From Evansella sp041820985 (GTDB taxonomy: Bacteria; Bacillota; Bacilli; Bacillales; Salisediminibacteriaceae): DNA of 64,000 bases. Shown here one piece after another: positions 1 to 7,959 of the stretch (its first letter is position 1; every line of letters starts with the position of its first letter). The DNA is taken from positions 130,758-194,757 of the forward strand of contig NZ_JBGUAU010000009.1 of assembly GCF_041820985.1 (NCBI RefSeq), in the 5' to 3' direction. The notes under the pieces were generated by a model. That model had not been told where the DNA came from. It saw only the letters and a program-made list of their open reading frames with translations, and searched no databases. The position numbers and the translations under genes are program-made.

Positions 1-988
1 TGGGAATGGCAATACCTCCAGAAGGAATACCACCTCGTTCTAAATGCATTGCTGCTGCATCAGTTGTACCTGACGGAAAGACCTCCAGCTGAAAAGGAAT
101 GTTATTGTTCCTTGCAATAGATTTCATCTTTTGGACCATTTTCGGGGATGAGATCATACCCATTCCGTTGTAAATTTTATCCATCAACTTAATTCCAGGT
201 CCATGGTCTAGTTGAGATATATAATCGTGCTTCGCAATTTGCGGTGTATCATTGGCAACCGTAACATCTAACGCGATTGCTGTATCAGGATTTACTGTAT
301 ACGCAGCAGTCCTTGCACCTCTACAACCAACTTCCTCTTGGACGGTAAAAACAGGGAAGATATTCGGTGTTTCAATGCCTGTATCCTTACATAGTTTCAT
401 AACCTCTATTAATATAAAAACGAGGAGACGATTATCTAGAGCCTTACCAATAATCCTATTTTTCCCAAGAAGCTTAAACTCATAGTTAAGAGAAACCGTA
501 TTTCCTAATTCAATCCCCATTTCTACTGCTTCCTGTTTCGATGTTGCCCCAATATCAATAAAGAATTCTCTAATTTCTGGAATTTCTTTTATCGCTTTGG
601 GCCTACCTGGGTTGATTGTATTTACTAATCCATCCACAAAACCTTTTTCTGTTTTAATGGAACAAGTTCTTGCAAACAAATTTTGAGTACGGATTCCCCC
701 TATTTTTTCAACGTATAGGAAACCTCGGTCATCAATATGTCGAACCATTAGACCGATCTCATCTATGTGAGCTGCGATCAAAAGCTTTTCTTTTCCAGTT
801 CCTTTTTTAAAACCAATAATATTTCCTAAAGGATCGATAGAGATATCATCTACATACTCTTTGATTTCATGGAAAACTTTCTGGGTCACATCGTCTTCAT
901 AACCAGAAACACCATGAAGGTCGCACCATGCTCCAACGTTATTAAGGATCTGCTGTCTCAATCGATTTTCGTCTATAAACTCATTCAT
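1..988 (-). CDS. M42 family metallo-aminopeptidase (partial, C-terminus outside window)
   Basis: The minus-strand frame is open from an ATG at 988 to the window edge, so the C-terminus is missing. I translated it by hand and recognised M42 (glutamyl aminopeptidase/endoglucanase-like) signatures: AAHIDEIGLMV with a metal-ligand His-x-Asp, ALDNR, QEEVGCRGA with the catalytic Glu pair, and ALDVTVANDTP. M42 enzymes are cytosolic di-metal aminopeptidases that form large self-compartmentalised particles and trim short peptides. A site reading AAAGGTTG lies 5-12 nt before the ATG. It is the last visible gene of an operon behind dppA, ykfB and ykfC, 38 nt after the ykfC stop, so it probably helps finish muropeptide-derived peptides. 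The family call is firm; the exact substrate is inference. Confidence 0.9.
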   Translation of the reverse strand, partial: MNEFIDENRLRQQILNNVGAWCDLHGVSGYEDDVTQKVFHEIKEYVDDISIDPLGNIIGFKKGTGKEKLLIAAHIDEIGLMVRHIDDRGFLYVEKIGGIRTQNLFARTCSIKTEKGFVDGLVNTINPGRPKAIKEIPEIREFFIDIGATSKQEAVEMGIELGNTVSLNYEFKLLGKNRIIGKALDNRLLVFILIEVMKLCKDTGIETPNIFPVFTVQEEVGCRGARTAAYTVNPDTAIALDVTVANDTPQIAKHDYISQLDHGPGIKLMDKIYNGMGMISSPKMVQKMKSIARNNNIPFQLEVFPSGTTDAAAMHLERGGIPSGGIAIP

Positions 989-1026
989 AATAACAACCTT
1001 TCATCTTTTAAAGGGATGCATCATCG

Positions 1027-1980
1027 TTATGAAATATATCTTCTACCACCGATTAACTCTTCTTCATACTTCGTGTTCGTTAGAGGAATAATTTCAACCG
1101 TTTTCCCTGTTTTCGGCGAATGAATCATAAGATCGTTTCCTGCGTACATTCCTACATGGTGAACTGCACCTTTCCCTTTTTCATAAGCAAAAAATAGCAA
1201 ATCACCTACTTGAAGGTTTTCTCGTGTAATAGGAGTTCCTTGCTTTACTTGATCGGAAGCATCTCTCGGAAGTGTTATTCCATAACTACGATACACAGAG
1301 TACACAAACCCAGAACAGTCATACCCGTAAGAAGTCATCCCCCCCCATAAGTAAGGAAGATCTAAAAACATTTTCCCTGTCTCAAGAAGGTCATTCCCAT
1401 TTACTGTATGTAATTCCTCTTCCTTTTGGAAAATACGAACATCTTCTGTTTTAATGAATCGTTGTCCATGTGGTGTTACCACTTCTGTATATTCATCTGT
1501 CTGCTTTGTAACAGGAAATCTAGTTAAAAAGCTTATTTCCATACATCCAGCACCATTTTTCTTTCGTAAATTTGCTACGGATGTATGTAATGTAGATTTT
1601 TCAGCAGTGACTTGTGCTATTTCATTACTATCCACACTGTCTAACATACTTGCTGTTAATTGTCGCAGTGGAATCCATCCAGGGTATCCTCGCTTATCTT
1701 TTTTACTTGGTTGAGTAGGAATCAATACATGAGCCCATTCCTCTTGCTCTTTTAGTAGATACACATCTGTTCCATACAACACTTGTGATTGCACTAAATT
1801 ATTGGTACAGAGCTTTAGACTCTCTTCCGTCGTAATACTTGATAACCAACCTTCCAAATTAACAGGATTCATTAATGCAAGTTGATCAATATATCTCGGG
1901 GCGTTTGGTTCTGTCCAAACGGTAGCAGCAGTTACACAAACGACCATTTTCTTTAGCTCATTATGTTGTTTTTGCTCCAC
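1027..1980 (-). CDS. ykfC: NlpC/P60 endopeptidase, YkfC-like gamma-D-glutamyl-L-diamino acid endopeptidase
   Basis: About 317 aa. The C-terminal NlpC/P60 domain shows the catalytic Cys in DCSGFVYS (about residue 222), the His in HHVGMY (about 275) and a third polar residue in MIHSPKTG (about 287). The N-terminal 200 residues fit the SH3-like domains of the YkfC type that restrict substrates to a free N-terminal L-Ala. No signal peptide is seen, which agrees with a cytosolic recycling enzyme. A longer frame opens at a TTG at 1986, but GGAGGG at 1987-1992 touches that codon. The GTG at 1980 has a 6-nt spacer and is the better start. The gene overlaps the end of ykfB by about 20 nt, so coupling is likely. 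It cleaves L-Ala-D-Glu from the diamino acid of stem peptides. Confidence 0.88.
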   Translation of the reverse strand: MEQKQHNELKKMVVCVTAATVWTEPNAPRYIDQLALMNPVNLEGWLSSITTEESLKLCTNNLVQSQVLYGTDVYLLKEQEEWAHVLIPTQPSKKDKRGYPGWIPLRQLTASMLDSVDSNEIAQVTAEKSTLHTSVANLRKKNGAGCMEISFLTRFPVTKQTDEYTEVVTPHGQRFIKTEDVRIFQKEEELHTVNGNDLLETGKMFLDLPYLWGGMTSYGYDCSGFVYSVYRSYGITLPRDASDQVKQGTPITRENLQVGDLLFFAYEKGKGAVHHVGMYAGNDLMIHSPKTGKTVEIIPLTNTKYEEELIGGRRYIS

Positions 1981-3088
1981 GACCAACCCTCCATTCTTCC
2001 TTTATAGAACTAATTCCTAATCCAGGTTCTTCAGGAATACGAATTTTATTAATCTCGTAATCGATACCGCCATTTGTGGGTTTATCCACTAACATCAATG
2101 GAGCATCGAAATCATACCGAACAATATTTCGTTTACTAGCAGCAAAATGAACAGCAGCTGTCACAGAAAGGTGTGATTCTATCATACTTCCTACCATACA
2201 CTCGACTCCGCATTCTTCCGCCATATGGTTGATAATGGAAGCTTTATAAATGCCGCCTGACTTCATTAACTTTATATTAATGAGATCTGCTGCTCGCGTT
2301 TTCAACACCTCAAAGGCATCACTTGGGGAAAACACCGTTTCATCTGCCATTATCGGTGTTAATACAGAATCCGTTACCATTTTCATTCCTTCGATATCGG
2401 AAGCTAACACGGGTTGTTCAACTAGATCAATGTTTAACCCCATATCCTCCATTTTTCGAATAGCTCGAATGGCGTCTTTCGTTTTCCATCCTTGATTTGC
2501 ATCTACTCGAATCGTAATATCTGGTCCTACAGTTTCTCTCACTCGTTGAATTCGGACAATATCTTTCTCGATAGAATCTTTACCTACTTTAATTTTCAAA
2601 ATATTAAAGCCATCCGTTACGTGCTGTAGTGCAGCTTCACTCATTTCTTCTGGGGAGTTAACGCTTACTGTATAATCCGTTTCTACTTCATTATGTAGAC
2701 CATCCTCCCATTCACCACCGAGGTACTGGTAAAGAGGGAGATTATGATATTGGGCAAGGATATCGTAAATAGCAATATCAACTGCAGCTTTAGCGCTAGA
2801 ATTCCCCACACAGGAACGATGCAACAAATGGAAAATAGTTTCAGTGTTTAAGATACTCTTCCCAAGTAATAATGGCTTAATGGTATAAAGAATCGTAGCT
2901 TCAATACTTTGTATACTCTCCCCTGTAATCATCATCGTTGGAGCAGCTTCCCCCCAACCAATAATTCCGTTACTAACCTCTACTTTTACAATAATAGATT
3001 CAGCTTGATCCACTGTTCTTAAAGCAGTTTTAAATGGTTTTTTCAGTGGTACTTTTTGATGCATGGTTTGTATGTCTGTGATAAACAT
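1961..3088 (-). CDS. ykfB: L-Ala-D/L-Glu epimerase (enolase superfamily)
   Basis: About 375 aa. Muconate-lactonising-enzyme-type barrel with LKIKVGK (KxK base, about residues 165-167), three acidic metal ligands in RVDANQGW, DLVEQPV and MADETVF (about D196, E224, D249), and the second catalytic Lys in INIKLMKSGG (about K273). This pattern is typical of dipeptide epimerases that convert L-Ala-D-Glu to L-Ala-L-Glu during murein recycling. The frame also opens at a GTG at 3097, but that codon lies inside the GGAG ribosome binding site. The ATG at 3088 has an 8-nt spacer and is preferred. Neighbours (dppA upstream, ykfC overlapping downstream) match the ykfABC/dpp logic of B. subtilis and support this substrate. 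Confidence 0.9.
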   Translation of the reverse strand: MFITDIQTMHQKVPLKKPFKTALRTVDQAESIIVKVEVSNGIIGWGEAAPTMMITGESIQSIEATILYTIKPLLLGKSILNTETIFHLLHRSCVGNSSAKAAVDIAIYDILAQYHNLPLYQYLGGEWEDGLHNEVETDYTVSVNSPEEMSEAALQHVTDGFNILKIKVGKDSIEKDIVRIQRVRETVGPDITIRVDANQGWKTKDAIRAIRKMEDMGLNIDLVEQPVLASDIEGMKMVTDSVLTPIMADETVFSPSDAFEVLKTRAADLINIKLMKSGGIYKASIINHMAEECGVECMVGSMIESHLSVTAAVHFAASKRNIVRYDFDAPLMLVDKPTNGGIDYEINKIRIPEEPGLGISSIKEEWRVGRGAKTT

Positions 3089-3118
3089 TCTGTACACTCC
3101 TTAGTATGAAGTTTGAAA

Positions 3119-3940
3119 TTAGCAAAATTGAGTTCGTGAGGCTAATTCGGTCATGACAATCATAGCTTGATAAGCTTCTAATATATCCTTCGATTGAAAA
3201 TGGACAGTTGTACCAGTTTCTATCGTTGCACCTGGCATTAATGCTGCCCATTCTGCCTGACCATAATTTGCAAATTCAATACGTAAGATTATTTCTTTCG
3301 GGGGAGTTAGCGGATCTACATTAGAAATATTTTTTAGAGCAACTTCTGTTTTTTCTTTTAAAAGTTGCTTACTTTTTTCTGGTGTTAAACAAAGTGCGGA
3401 CGTTCTTGACATAGCTTTTTTCACAACGGCAGTAGTAACACCTGGTATGAGTGCTTCCGCCTCAAGTGCTGCTTGGTCATCCCCTGCAACCATAATGATA
3501 GGAACCTCATAGTGTCCTGCCACAAATGCATTAAAACCTAATTCTCCAACTTCTATTTCATTAATATACATATTTCTAGCCCCAAATGTCATGGAGTGAC
3601 TTAATACACCTGGTTGAGATGCTCTCGAATGATATCCAAGAAAGATACCAGCACAATAAGAATCATCTAGGCCTTGGACCATGGAAAAAGGTTTTACATC
3701 TCCAGAAATAAGCTGCGCTTCTGGATGTAATTTTTCTATTAATATATTATTCATTTTCGAATGGCTATCATTTACAATAACTTCTTTGCAGCCAGTATTA
3801 AATGCAGATGAAATGACACTATTAACTTCCTCTGTCATTATCTCTTGACCACGTTTATAATTATGCTTTTGGGAAGAAACAAAGGTTTCATCAACTAATC
3901 CTGTGATACCTTCCATGTCTGCGGATATAAAGAGCTTCAT
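3119..3940 (-). CDS. dppA: D-aminopeptidase DppA, M55 family
   Basis: 273 aa, the normal length of DppA. The N-terminus ISADMEGITGL carries the first zinc ligands (Asp and Glu), followed by NDSHSKMNN, GYHSRA and the conserved HYEVPIIMVAGDD block. DppA is a decameric zinc peptidase that cleaves D-Ala-D-Ala and related D-peptides from the cell wall. AGGAGG lies about 7 nt before the ATG. It is the first gene of the minus-strand operon, with ykfB 30 nt downstream. The dppBCDE transporter that follows dppA in B. subtilis is absent here, so imported substrates must come through another permease. Confidence 0.92.
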   Translation of the reverse strand: MKLFISADMEGITGLVDETFVSSQKHNYKRGQEIMTEEVNSVISSAFNTGCKEVIVNDSHSKMNNILIEKLHPEAQLISGDVKPFSMVQGLDDSYCAGIFLGYHSRASQPGVLSHSMTFGARNMYINEIEVGELGFNAFVAGHYEVPIIMVAGDDQAALEAEALIPGVTTAVVKKAMSRTSALCLTPEKSKQLLKEKTEVALKNISNVDPLTPPKEIILRIEFANYGQAEWAALMPGATIETGTTVHFQSKDILEAYQAMIVMTELASRTQFC

Positions 3941-4093
3941 GTTATTACCTCCTATTAACGTATAGACTGATTGTATAAAAGCAAAAATGCGAGGATGGTT
4001 TTGTTTGATTTGAGTTTTATTTTTTCTGAAGATTTTAACTATTGTATCTATTGAATTATCTATTATGTTAATCTATAATTATTTCAAAGTCTA

Positions 4094-4108
4094 ATAGATA
4101 TTTTCTAT
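4094..4108. promoter_or_regulatory. Candidate LysR-type operator between dppA and the LysR gene
   Basis: An inverted repeat ATAGA-N5-TCTAT fits the T-N11-A core bound by LysR-type regulators. It lies about 60 bp before the divergent regulator start and about 150 bp before dppA, a usual place for an autoregulatory and activation site. The surrounding DNA is very AT-rich, so chance is possible. Confidence 0.35.
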
Positions 4109-4169
4109 AGGTTGTTATTCAATATTTAAATAGGAGATAATCTGACAAGCTTGTAGAGGGGGAGAAAAA

Positions 4170-5105
4170 GTGGATATAAAACATATTGAGGCTTTTATTC
4201 AGGTTGCAAATACAGGGAGCTTTAGTAAAGCAGCAGAAAACTTATATTTGTCTCAACCTTCCATTAGTTCCCGCATTAAAACCTTAGAAAATGAAATTGG
4301 CTACCATTTGTTTGATCGGACAAACAAGGCCATTGCTTTAAATCATGCTGGTAGAGCTTTCTTGCCATATGCAGAAGAAGTAATTCGAAACTTTCAAGAG
4401 GGAAAGTTATCTGTCCACAATATGAAAAACTCCTTTGCAGGTGAATTAGAATTTGCAACCGTAAATATCGCTTCTTATTATTTACTTCCACAAATCACGA
4501 AAAAGTTCTATAAACAATATCCAAATATTAAACTAGGTATTCATACTACCAGTTCACCTCGAGTGTTAGATATGGTACTCTCTCATGAAGTTCCCTTCGG
4601 AATTGCAAGAAGTGTACAGCACCCAAAGGTAGAAAATATCCCATTAATATATGATGAAATTGTCTTAGCAGTTTATCCAGGGCATCCTTTTGCTTCATTA
4701 AAAAAAGTTAGTTTAACTAAAATAGCAAACGAACCGTTAATTACCTTCAACCGTGGTACAGCGGATTGGGCATTGATTTATGGAGCCTTTCAGAAACATG
4801 GTATAGAAGCAAACATCGTACTAGAAACAGATAATATAGAAGCAATTAAACAAATGGTGAAACAGAAAATCGGGATTACTCTTTTATCTCGTTTCACGAT
4901 GGAAGAAGAAATAGCAAACGAGAGCTTACATGTGTTACAAATACAAGAACCTCTTCACATGGAACGAGACCTAGACCTTATTTTTCTGAAAGGCAAAAAA
5001 ATAGACGGATTAAGTCAGCTCTACTTAACATACCTATTGCATCAATTTCATAAATCGGAGCCGAAAGAGTTTAAGAGAACAATTCAGGGTGCTGAAAAAA
5101 ATTGA
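4170..5105 (+). CDS. LysR-family transcriptional regulator
   Basis: 311 aa. The N-terminal winged HTH is clear (FIQVANTGSFSKAAENLYLS followed by QPSISSRIKTLE and LFDR), then a periplasmic-binding-protein-like effector domain. The start is GTG at 4170, behind AGGGGGAG with a 5-nt spacer. It is transcribed away from dppA-ykfB-ykfC-M42, the classic arrangement for a LysR protein controlling the divergent operon, so it probably senses a muropeptide or amino-acid product. The effector is not predictable from sequence. Confidence 0.9.
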   Translation: MDIKHIEAFIQVANTGSFSKAAENLYLSQPSISSRIKTLENEIGYHLFDRTNKAIALNHAGRAFLPYAEEVIRNFQEGKLSVHNMKNSFAGELEFATVNIASYYLLPQITKKFYKQYPNIKLGIHTTSSPRVLDMVLSHEVPFGIARSVQHPKVENIPLIYDEIVLAVYPGHPFASLKKVSLTKIANEPLITFNRGTADWALIYGAFQKHGIEANIVLETDNIEAIKQMVKQKIGITLLSRFTMEEEIANESLHVLQIQEPLHMERDLDLIFLKGKKIDGLSQLYLTYLLHQFHKSEPKEFKRTIQGAEKN

Positions 5106-5152
5106 TTTCACCATTCCTAGTTGTTATCTGCCCTTCGGCTAAACTCTCTAAA

Positions 5153-5180
5153 AAACGTGCGGACCTTTCTCCGCACGTTT
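5153..5180. terminator. Bidirectional terminator between LysR gene and yhbH
   Basis: An 11-bp stem AAACGTGCGGA/TCCGCACGTTT with a 6-nt loop. The minus-strand reading is followed by TTTTTT, so it best serves yhbH; the plus-strand side has a short T-rich tail. Confidence 0.8.
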
Positions 5181-5205
5181 CATCATACATTTGAATTTAT
5201 TTTCC

Positions 5206-6375
5206 CTAGTGTACGAGAGATTCTTCTTCTTTTCGAAAGAACCATTTTAGTGAACGATACACGTCTGCTTTTTCTCGTAAAATATAATGTCTGAAGCGTG
5301 GATCTTGTATGTTCTTATACGAACTCATAAGGGTGGAGGGTCTATTATACTGATTTACTTCCCCATATCCAAACATACTTGATACATCCATCAGTTCTTT
5401 TACGAGACCCAAACAACGTTGATTATCTGACGTAAGATTATCCCCGTCTGAAAAGTGGAACGGATAAATATTGTAACGAGATGGAGGATACTTTTCATCA
5501 ATTAATTCTAACGCTTTTCGATAGGCTGAAGAACAAATGGTTCCACCACTTTCCCCTTTCATAAAGAAGTCATCCTCAGAAACTACTTTTGCTTCTGTAT
5601 GATGGGCAATAAATTCGATGTCTACTGTTTCATATTTCGTTCTTAAGAATCGAGTCATCCAAAAGAAATAACTTCTCGCCATAAATTTTTCCCAGCGGCC
5701 CATAGATCCTGACGTATCCATCATGGCTAATACTACCGCTTTTGATTCTGGCTTGACCTTCTCTTCCCAAGTTTTAAATCGTAAATCATCATTATAAATG
5801 GGTGCAACACCTGGACGCCCTTCCATCGCATTACGCTTGATGGCTTCCAAAATCGTTCTACGCTTATCGATATTCCCCATCAAACCTTTTTTTCGAATGT
5901 CCGTAAACTCTACATTCTCGACAACAATATTGTCCTCTTCCTTTTGCTGAAGGTTCGGCAATTCTAACTCTTGAAACAGGATTTCTTCTAATTCTGACAG
6001 TGATACTTCCGCTTCGTAATAATCCTCACCTGCTTGATCACCGGCCCCTTCGCCCTTCCCAGGTCCTTTCTTTGATGGAGTTCCATCCTGGGCTACGACG
6101 TCACCAATCTCACTATCACCTGTTCCCTGACCCACATGTTTATTCTTATCATAATTATAACGAATCTTGTATTCGTCAAGAGAACGAATAGGAATTTTAA
6201 TGATATCCCGTCCATTGGACATAATAATATTTTCTTCACTAACTAAGTCAGGTAGGTTTTTGTTAATAGCTTCTTGTACCTTATCCTGGTGACGTTGTTG
6301 GTCTTGGTATCCTTTTCGGTGGAGGGACCAGTTCTCCTGAGAGACAACAAAATTCTTTCCTGTACTGCCTTTCAT
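5206..6375 (-). CDS. yhbH: YhbH family sporulation protein (UPF0229/YeaH-like, VWA-type domain)
   Basis: About 389 aa. The C-terminal half has a von Willebrand A-like fold with the MIDAS motif MMDTSGSMGRWEK, plus FSDGDNLTS. The N-terminal half holds a Gly-rich acidic linker (GTPSKKGPGKGEGAGDQAGE). The family includes E. coli YeaH and B. subtilis YhbH, which work beside the PrkA/YeaG kinase; in B. subtilis it is needed for normal sporulation. The frame is open to 6423, but AGGAGGG sits 6-8 nt before the ATG at 6375 and the family N-terminus (MKGSTGKNFVVSQENWSLHR) starts there. Here prkA is not directly adjacent: a signal peptidase gene and a repeat array lie between. Confidence 0.9.
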   Translation of the reverse strand: MKGSTGKNFVVSQENWSLHRKGYQDQQRHQDKVQEAINKNLPDLVSEENIIMSNGRDIIKIPIRSLDEYKIRYNYDKNKHVGQGTGDSEIGDVVAQDGTPSKKGPGKGEGAGDQAGEDYYEAEVSLSELEEILFQELELPNLQQKEEDNIVVENVEFTDIRKKGLMGNIDKRRTILEAIKRNAMEGRPGVAPIYNDDLRFKTWEEKVKPESKAVVLAMMDTSGSMGRWEKFMARSYFFWMTRFLRTKYETVDIEFIAHHTEAKVVSEDDFFMKGESGGTICSSAYRKALELIDEKYPPSRYNIYPFHFSDGDNLTSDNQRCLGLVKELMDVSSMFGYGEVNQYNRPSTLMSSYKNIQDPRFRHYILREKADVYRSLKWFFRKEEESLVH

Positions 6376-6439
6376 TATTTTTCCCTCCTTATTTAATTTG
6401 GACATGCACATCATACAAAACAACTCATACTATAAACTT

Positions 6440-6468
6440 GACGACGCTTTTGCTCTCAACAGCGTTTC
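6440..6468 (-). promoter_or_regulatory. Possible ECF-type promoter before yhbH
   Basis: Read on the minus strand, GAAAC (6468-6464) is followed after 17 nt by CGTC (6446-6443), the general form of SigX/SigW/SigM promoters. It would give a leader of about 60 nt. The -35 lacks the preferred T of TGAAAC, and sporulation sigma control is the usual expectation for this gene, so this is tentative. Confidence 0.25.
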
Positions 6469-6643
6469 TTTGTTGTGAAAAAAAAGCTTACTTTATCATA
6501 TGCAGTAAATCTCTTCAGTTGACAAAAAAATCTGATAATAACCCAAGCTGAAGTATATTTTTCCACCCATTTTTATATACATGCCCTCAAGAAATGTCTT
6601 TATGGTGAGCTTTCATCGTAGTTTTCATAATAAAATAAAAGAG

Positions 6644-6674
6644 AAAAAGTACTGAATTTTTTTCAGTACTTTTT
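6644..6674. terminator. Terminator after signal peptidase gene
   Basis: A 12-bp stem AAAAAGTACTGA/TCAGTACTTTTT immediately after the signal peptidase stop. T-runs on both sides mean it could work in both directions. Confidence 0.75.
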
Positions 6675-6675
6675 A

Positions 6676-7266
6676 TTAGTTAATAATTCTTACATTTTGT
6701 ATAGGCCAATAACTTAGATTTACTTTTCCTACAATTTCATTTATGTTTACAAAACCAATATGGCGACTATCAACACTATTTCGACGATTGTCCCCTAAAA
6801 CAAATACGTGTCCTTCTGGAACCATTGTAGAATCTGTAACCAAATCTAATGTAAAATCATCTGTAAATAAGCCTTTATCATAGTTATCACGATAATGGTC
6901 TAAAAAGCTTTCTGGCACCGTTTCTCCATTTACATATAATTGGTCATTAATATATTCAATCTCGTCTCCAGGAAGTCCTATTACCCGTTTTATATAATCT
7001 GTTTCCTCTGTTGCATGGAAGATAATTAAATCAAATCTATTAGGCTGCCCAATTTCATAGCCTATTTTGTTAACAATAATACGATCTCCATCGTGAATCG
7101 TAGGCATCATCGACTTACCATACACAATGTAATTAGTGAACACAAAGCCTCTTACAACGAAAACGAAGAGAAGTAAAATAGTAAGCGCTTTCACAGAAAG
7201 CCATATGCGTCTTCTCCAGGAGTGTTTCTTTAGCTTAGTGGTAACCTGCCTCGCAACTTCAATCAT
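6676..7266 (-). CDS. Signal peptidase I
   Basis: 196 aa, the size of the Bacillus prokaryotic-type SipS/T/U/V enzymes. There is one N-terminal membrane segment (about residues 26-46), then the catalytic Ser in GKSMMPTI (S52), the general base Lys in YIKRVIGLPGDE (K93), and the signature VLGDNRRNSVDSRHIGFV. It removes signal peptides outside the membrane. It is monocistronic with its own terminator and lies between prkA and yhbH, which are adjacent in B. subtilis, so it marks an insertion or rearrangement. Which Sip paralogue it equals cannot be told by eye. Confidence 0.93.
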   Translation of the reverse strand: MIEVARQVTTKLKKHSWRRRIWLSVKALTILLLFVFVVRGFVFTNYIVYGKSMMPTIHDGDRIIVNKIGYEIGQPNRFDLIIFHATEETDYIKRVIGLPGDEIEYINDQLYVNGETVPESFLDHYRDNYDKGLFTDDFTLDLVTDSTMVPEGHVFVLGDNRRNSVDSRHIGFVNINEIVGKVNLSYWPIQNVRIIN

Positions 7267-7729
7267 AGTCCATCCCCCACTTTACAGGATTTTACAGGTA
7301 TATCTCTAATACTATTATTTCCAAAACGGCCCCTTTTAAAACCGCAATAACACAATAATAACCTTTGTAATGAAAATGTTACGTAGTATATGTATATGTA
7401 ACAGAAGTCGGTTCGTTACCAATATATTATTCTGACTAACGTTTTTGGTACATCACCATGCAAGTATAATTTGATATCACAGTGGATAAAAATGGATGAT
7501 AGTACGCTATGAAGTAAGTAGTTTTCGGGGAAACTTATAGAAACTCGAACGCCGACCTAGAATCATTTAAGAAAGCTGATATTGTCTCATAAATTTTGGT
7601 ACAAATTTGGTTTTTATTACATTTTATTTGCTCAGTGAAATTATCTGAACAGTTTTTTGTATAATATACGTTCTGCAAATCGAGGTTAGAAGGTTAAATG
7701 AGATGATTTTTTCCTGATCAATGGAAAAT

Positions 7730-7822
7730 CTAACAATTAGAGTATGGAATCTAACATTTGACCAACGGAATCTAACAATTTTAAGGAGAAAACTAACAAT
7801 TAGAGCATGAAAACTAACAATT
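7730..7822. repeat. Five CTAACAATT motifs at exact 21-nt spacing (array 1)
   Basis: The 9-mer CTAACAATT starts at 7730, 7751 (variant CTAACATTT), 7772, 7793 and 7814, that is every 21 nt. The 12-nt linkers vary but AGAGCATGAAAA and AGAGTATGGAAT are similar. The array begins about 70 nt beyond the prkA terminator. A second array with the same spacing lies at 19984-20076. A 21-nt step is two turns of B-DNA, so all motifs face one side of the helix, as expected for a cooperative protein-binding array. Function unknown. Confidence 0.85.
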
Positions 7823-7890
7823 TGTCAAAATATGTCGACGAATCAACCAAATAAAGGAACATCCCCTCCCTGCTATACTATCCCCCACGA

Positions 7891-7930
7891 AAAAAAGGCA
7901 TATGAAGAGTCCATAACTTAGCTCTTCATA
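7891..7930 (-). terminator. Terminator of prkA
   Basis: The stem TATGAAGAG/CTCTTCATA (7901-7909/7922-7930), read on the minus strand, is followed by TGCC and a run of seven T. Confidence 0.8.
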
Positions 7931-7959
7931 CACCCTTAGTTACCATACATTTACATTTA

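Larger units (their letters stand above)
7267..7959. other. Intergenic region with no gene seen; holds the 21-nt motif array
   Basis: About 690 nt without a convincing reading frame. The part 7267-7720 is AT-rich and I see no RNA or protein signature. The rest holds the phased CTAACAATT array (7730-7822) and the prkA terminator (7891-7930). Confidence 0.6.

Noticed and set aside
7730..7822. CRISPR array.
   Set aside because: The repeat is only 9 nt with 12-nt linkers and no cas genes lie near. CRISPR repeats are 23-47 nt with unique spacers of similar length.
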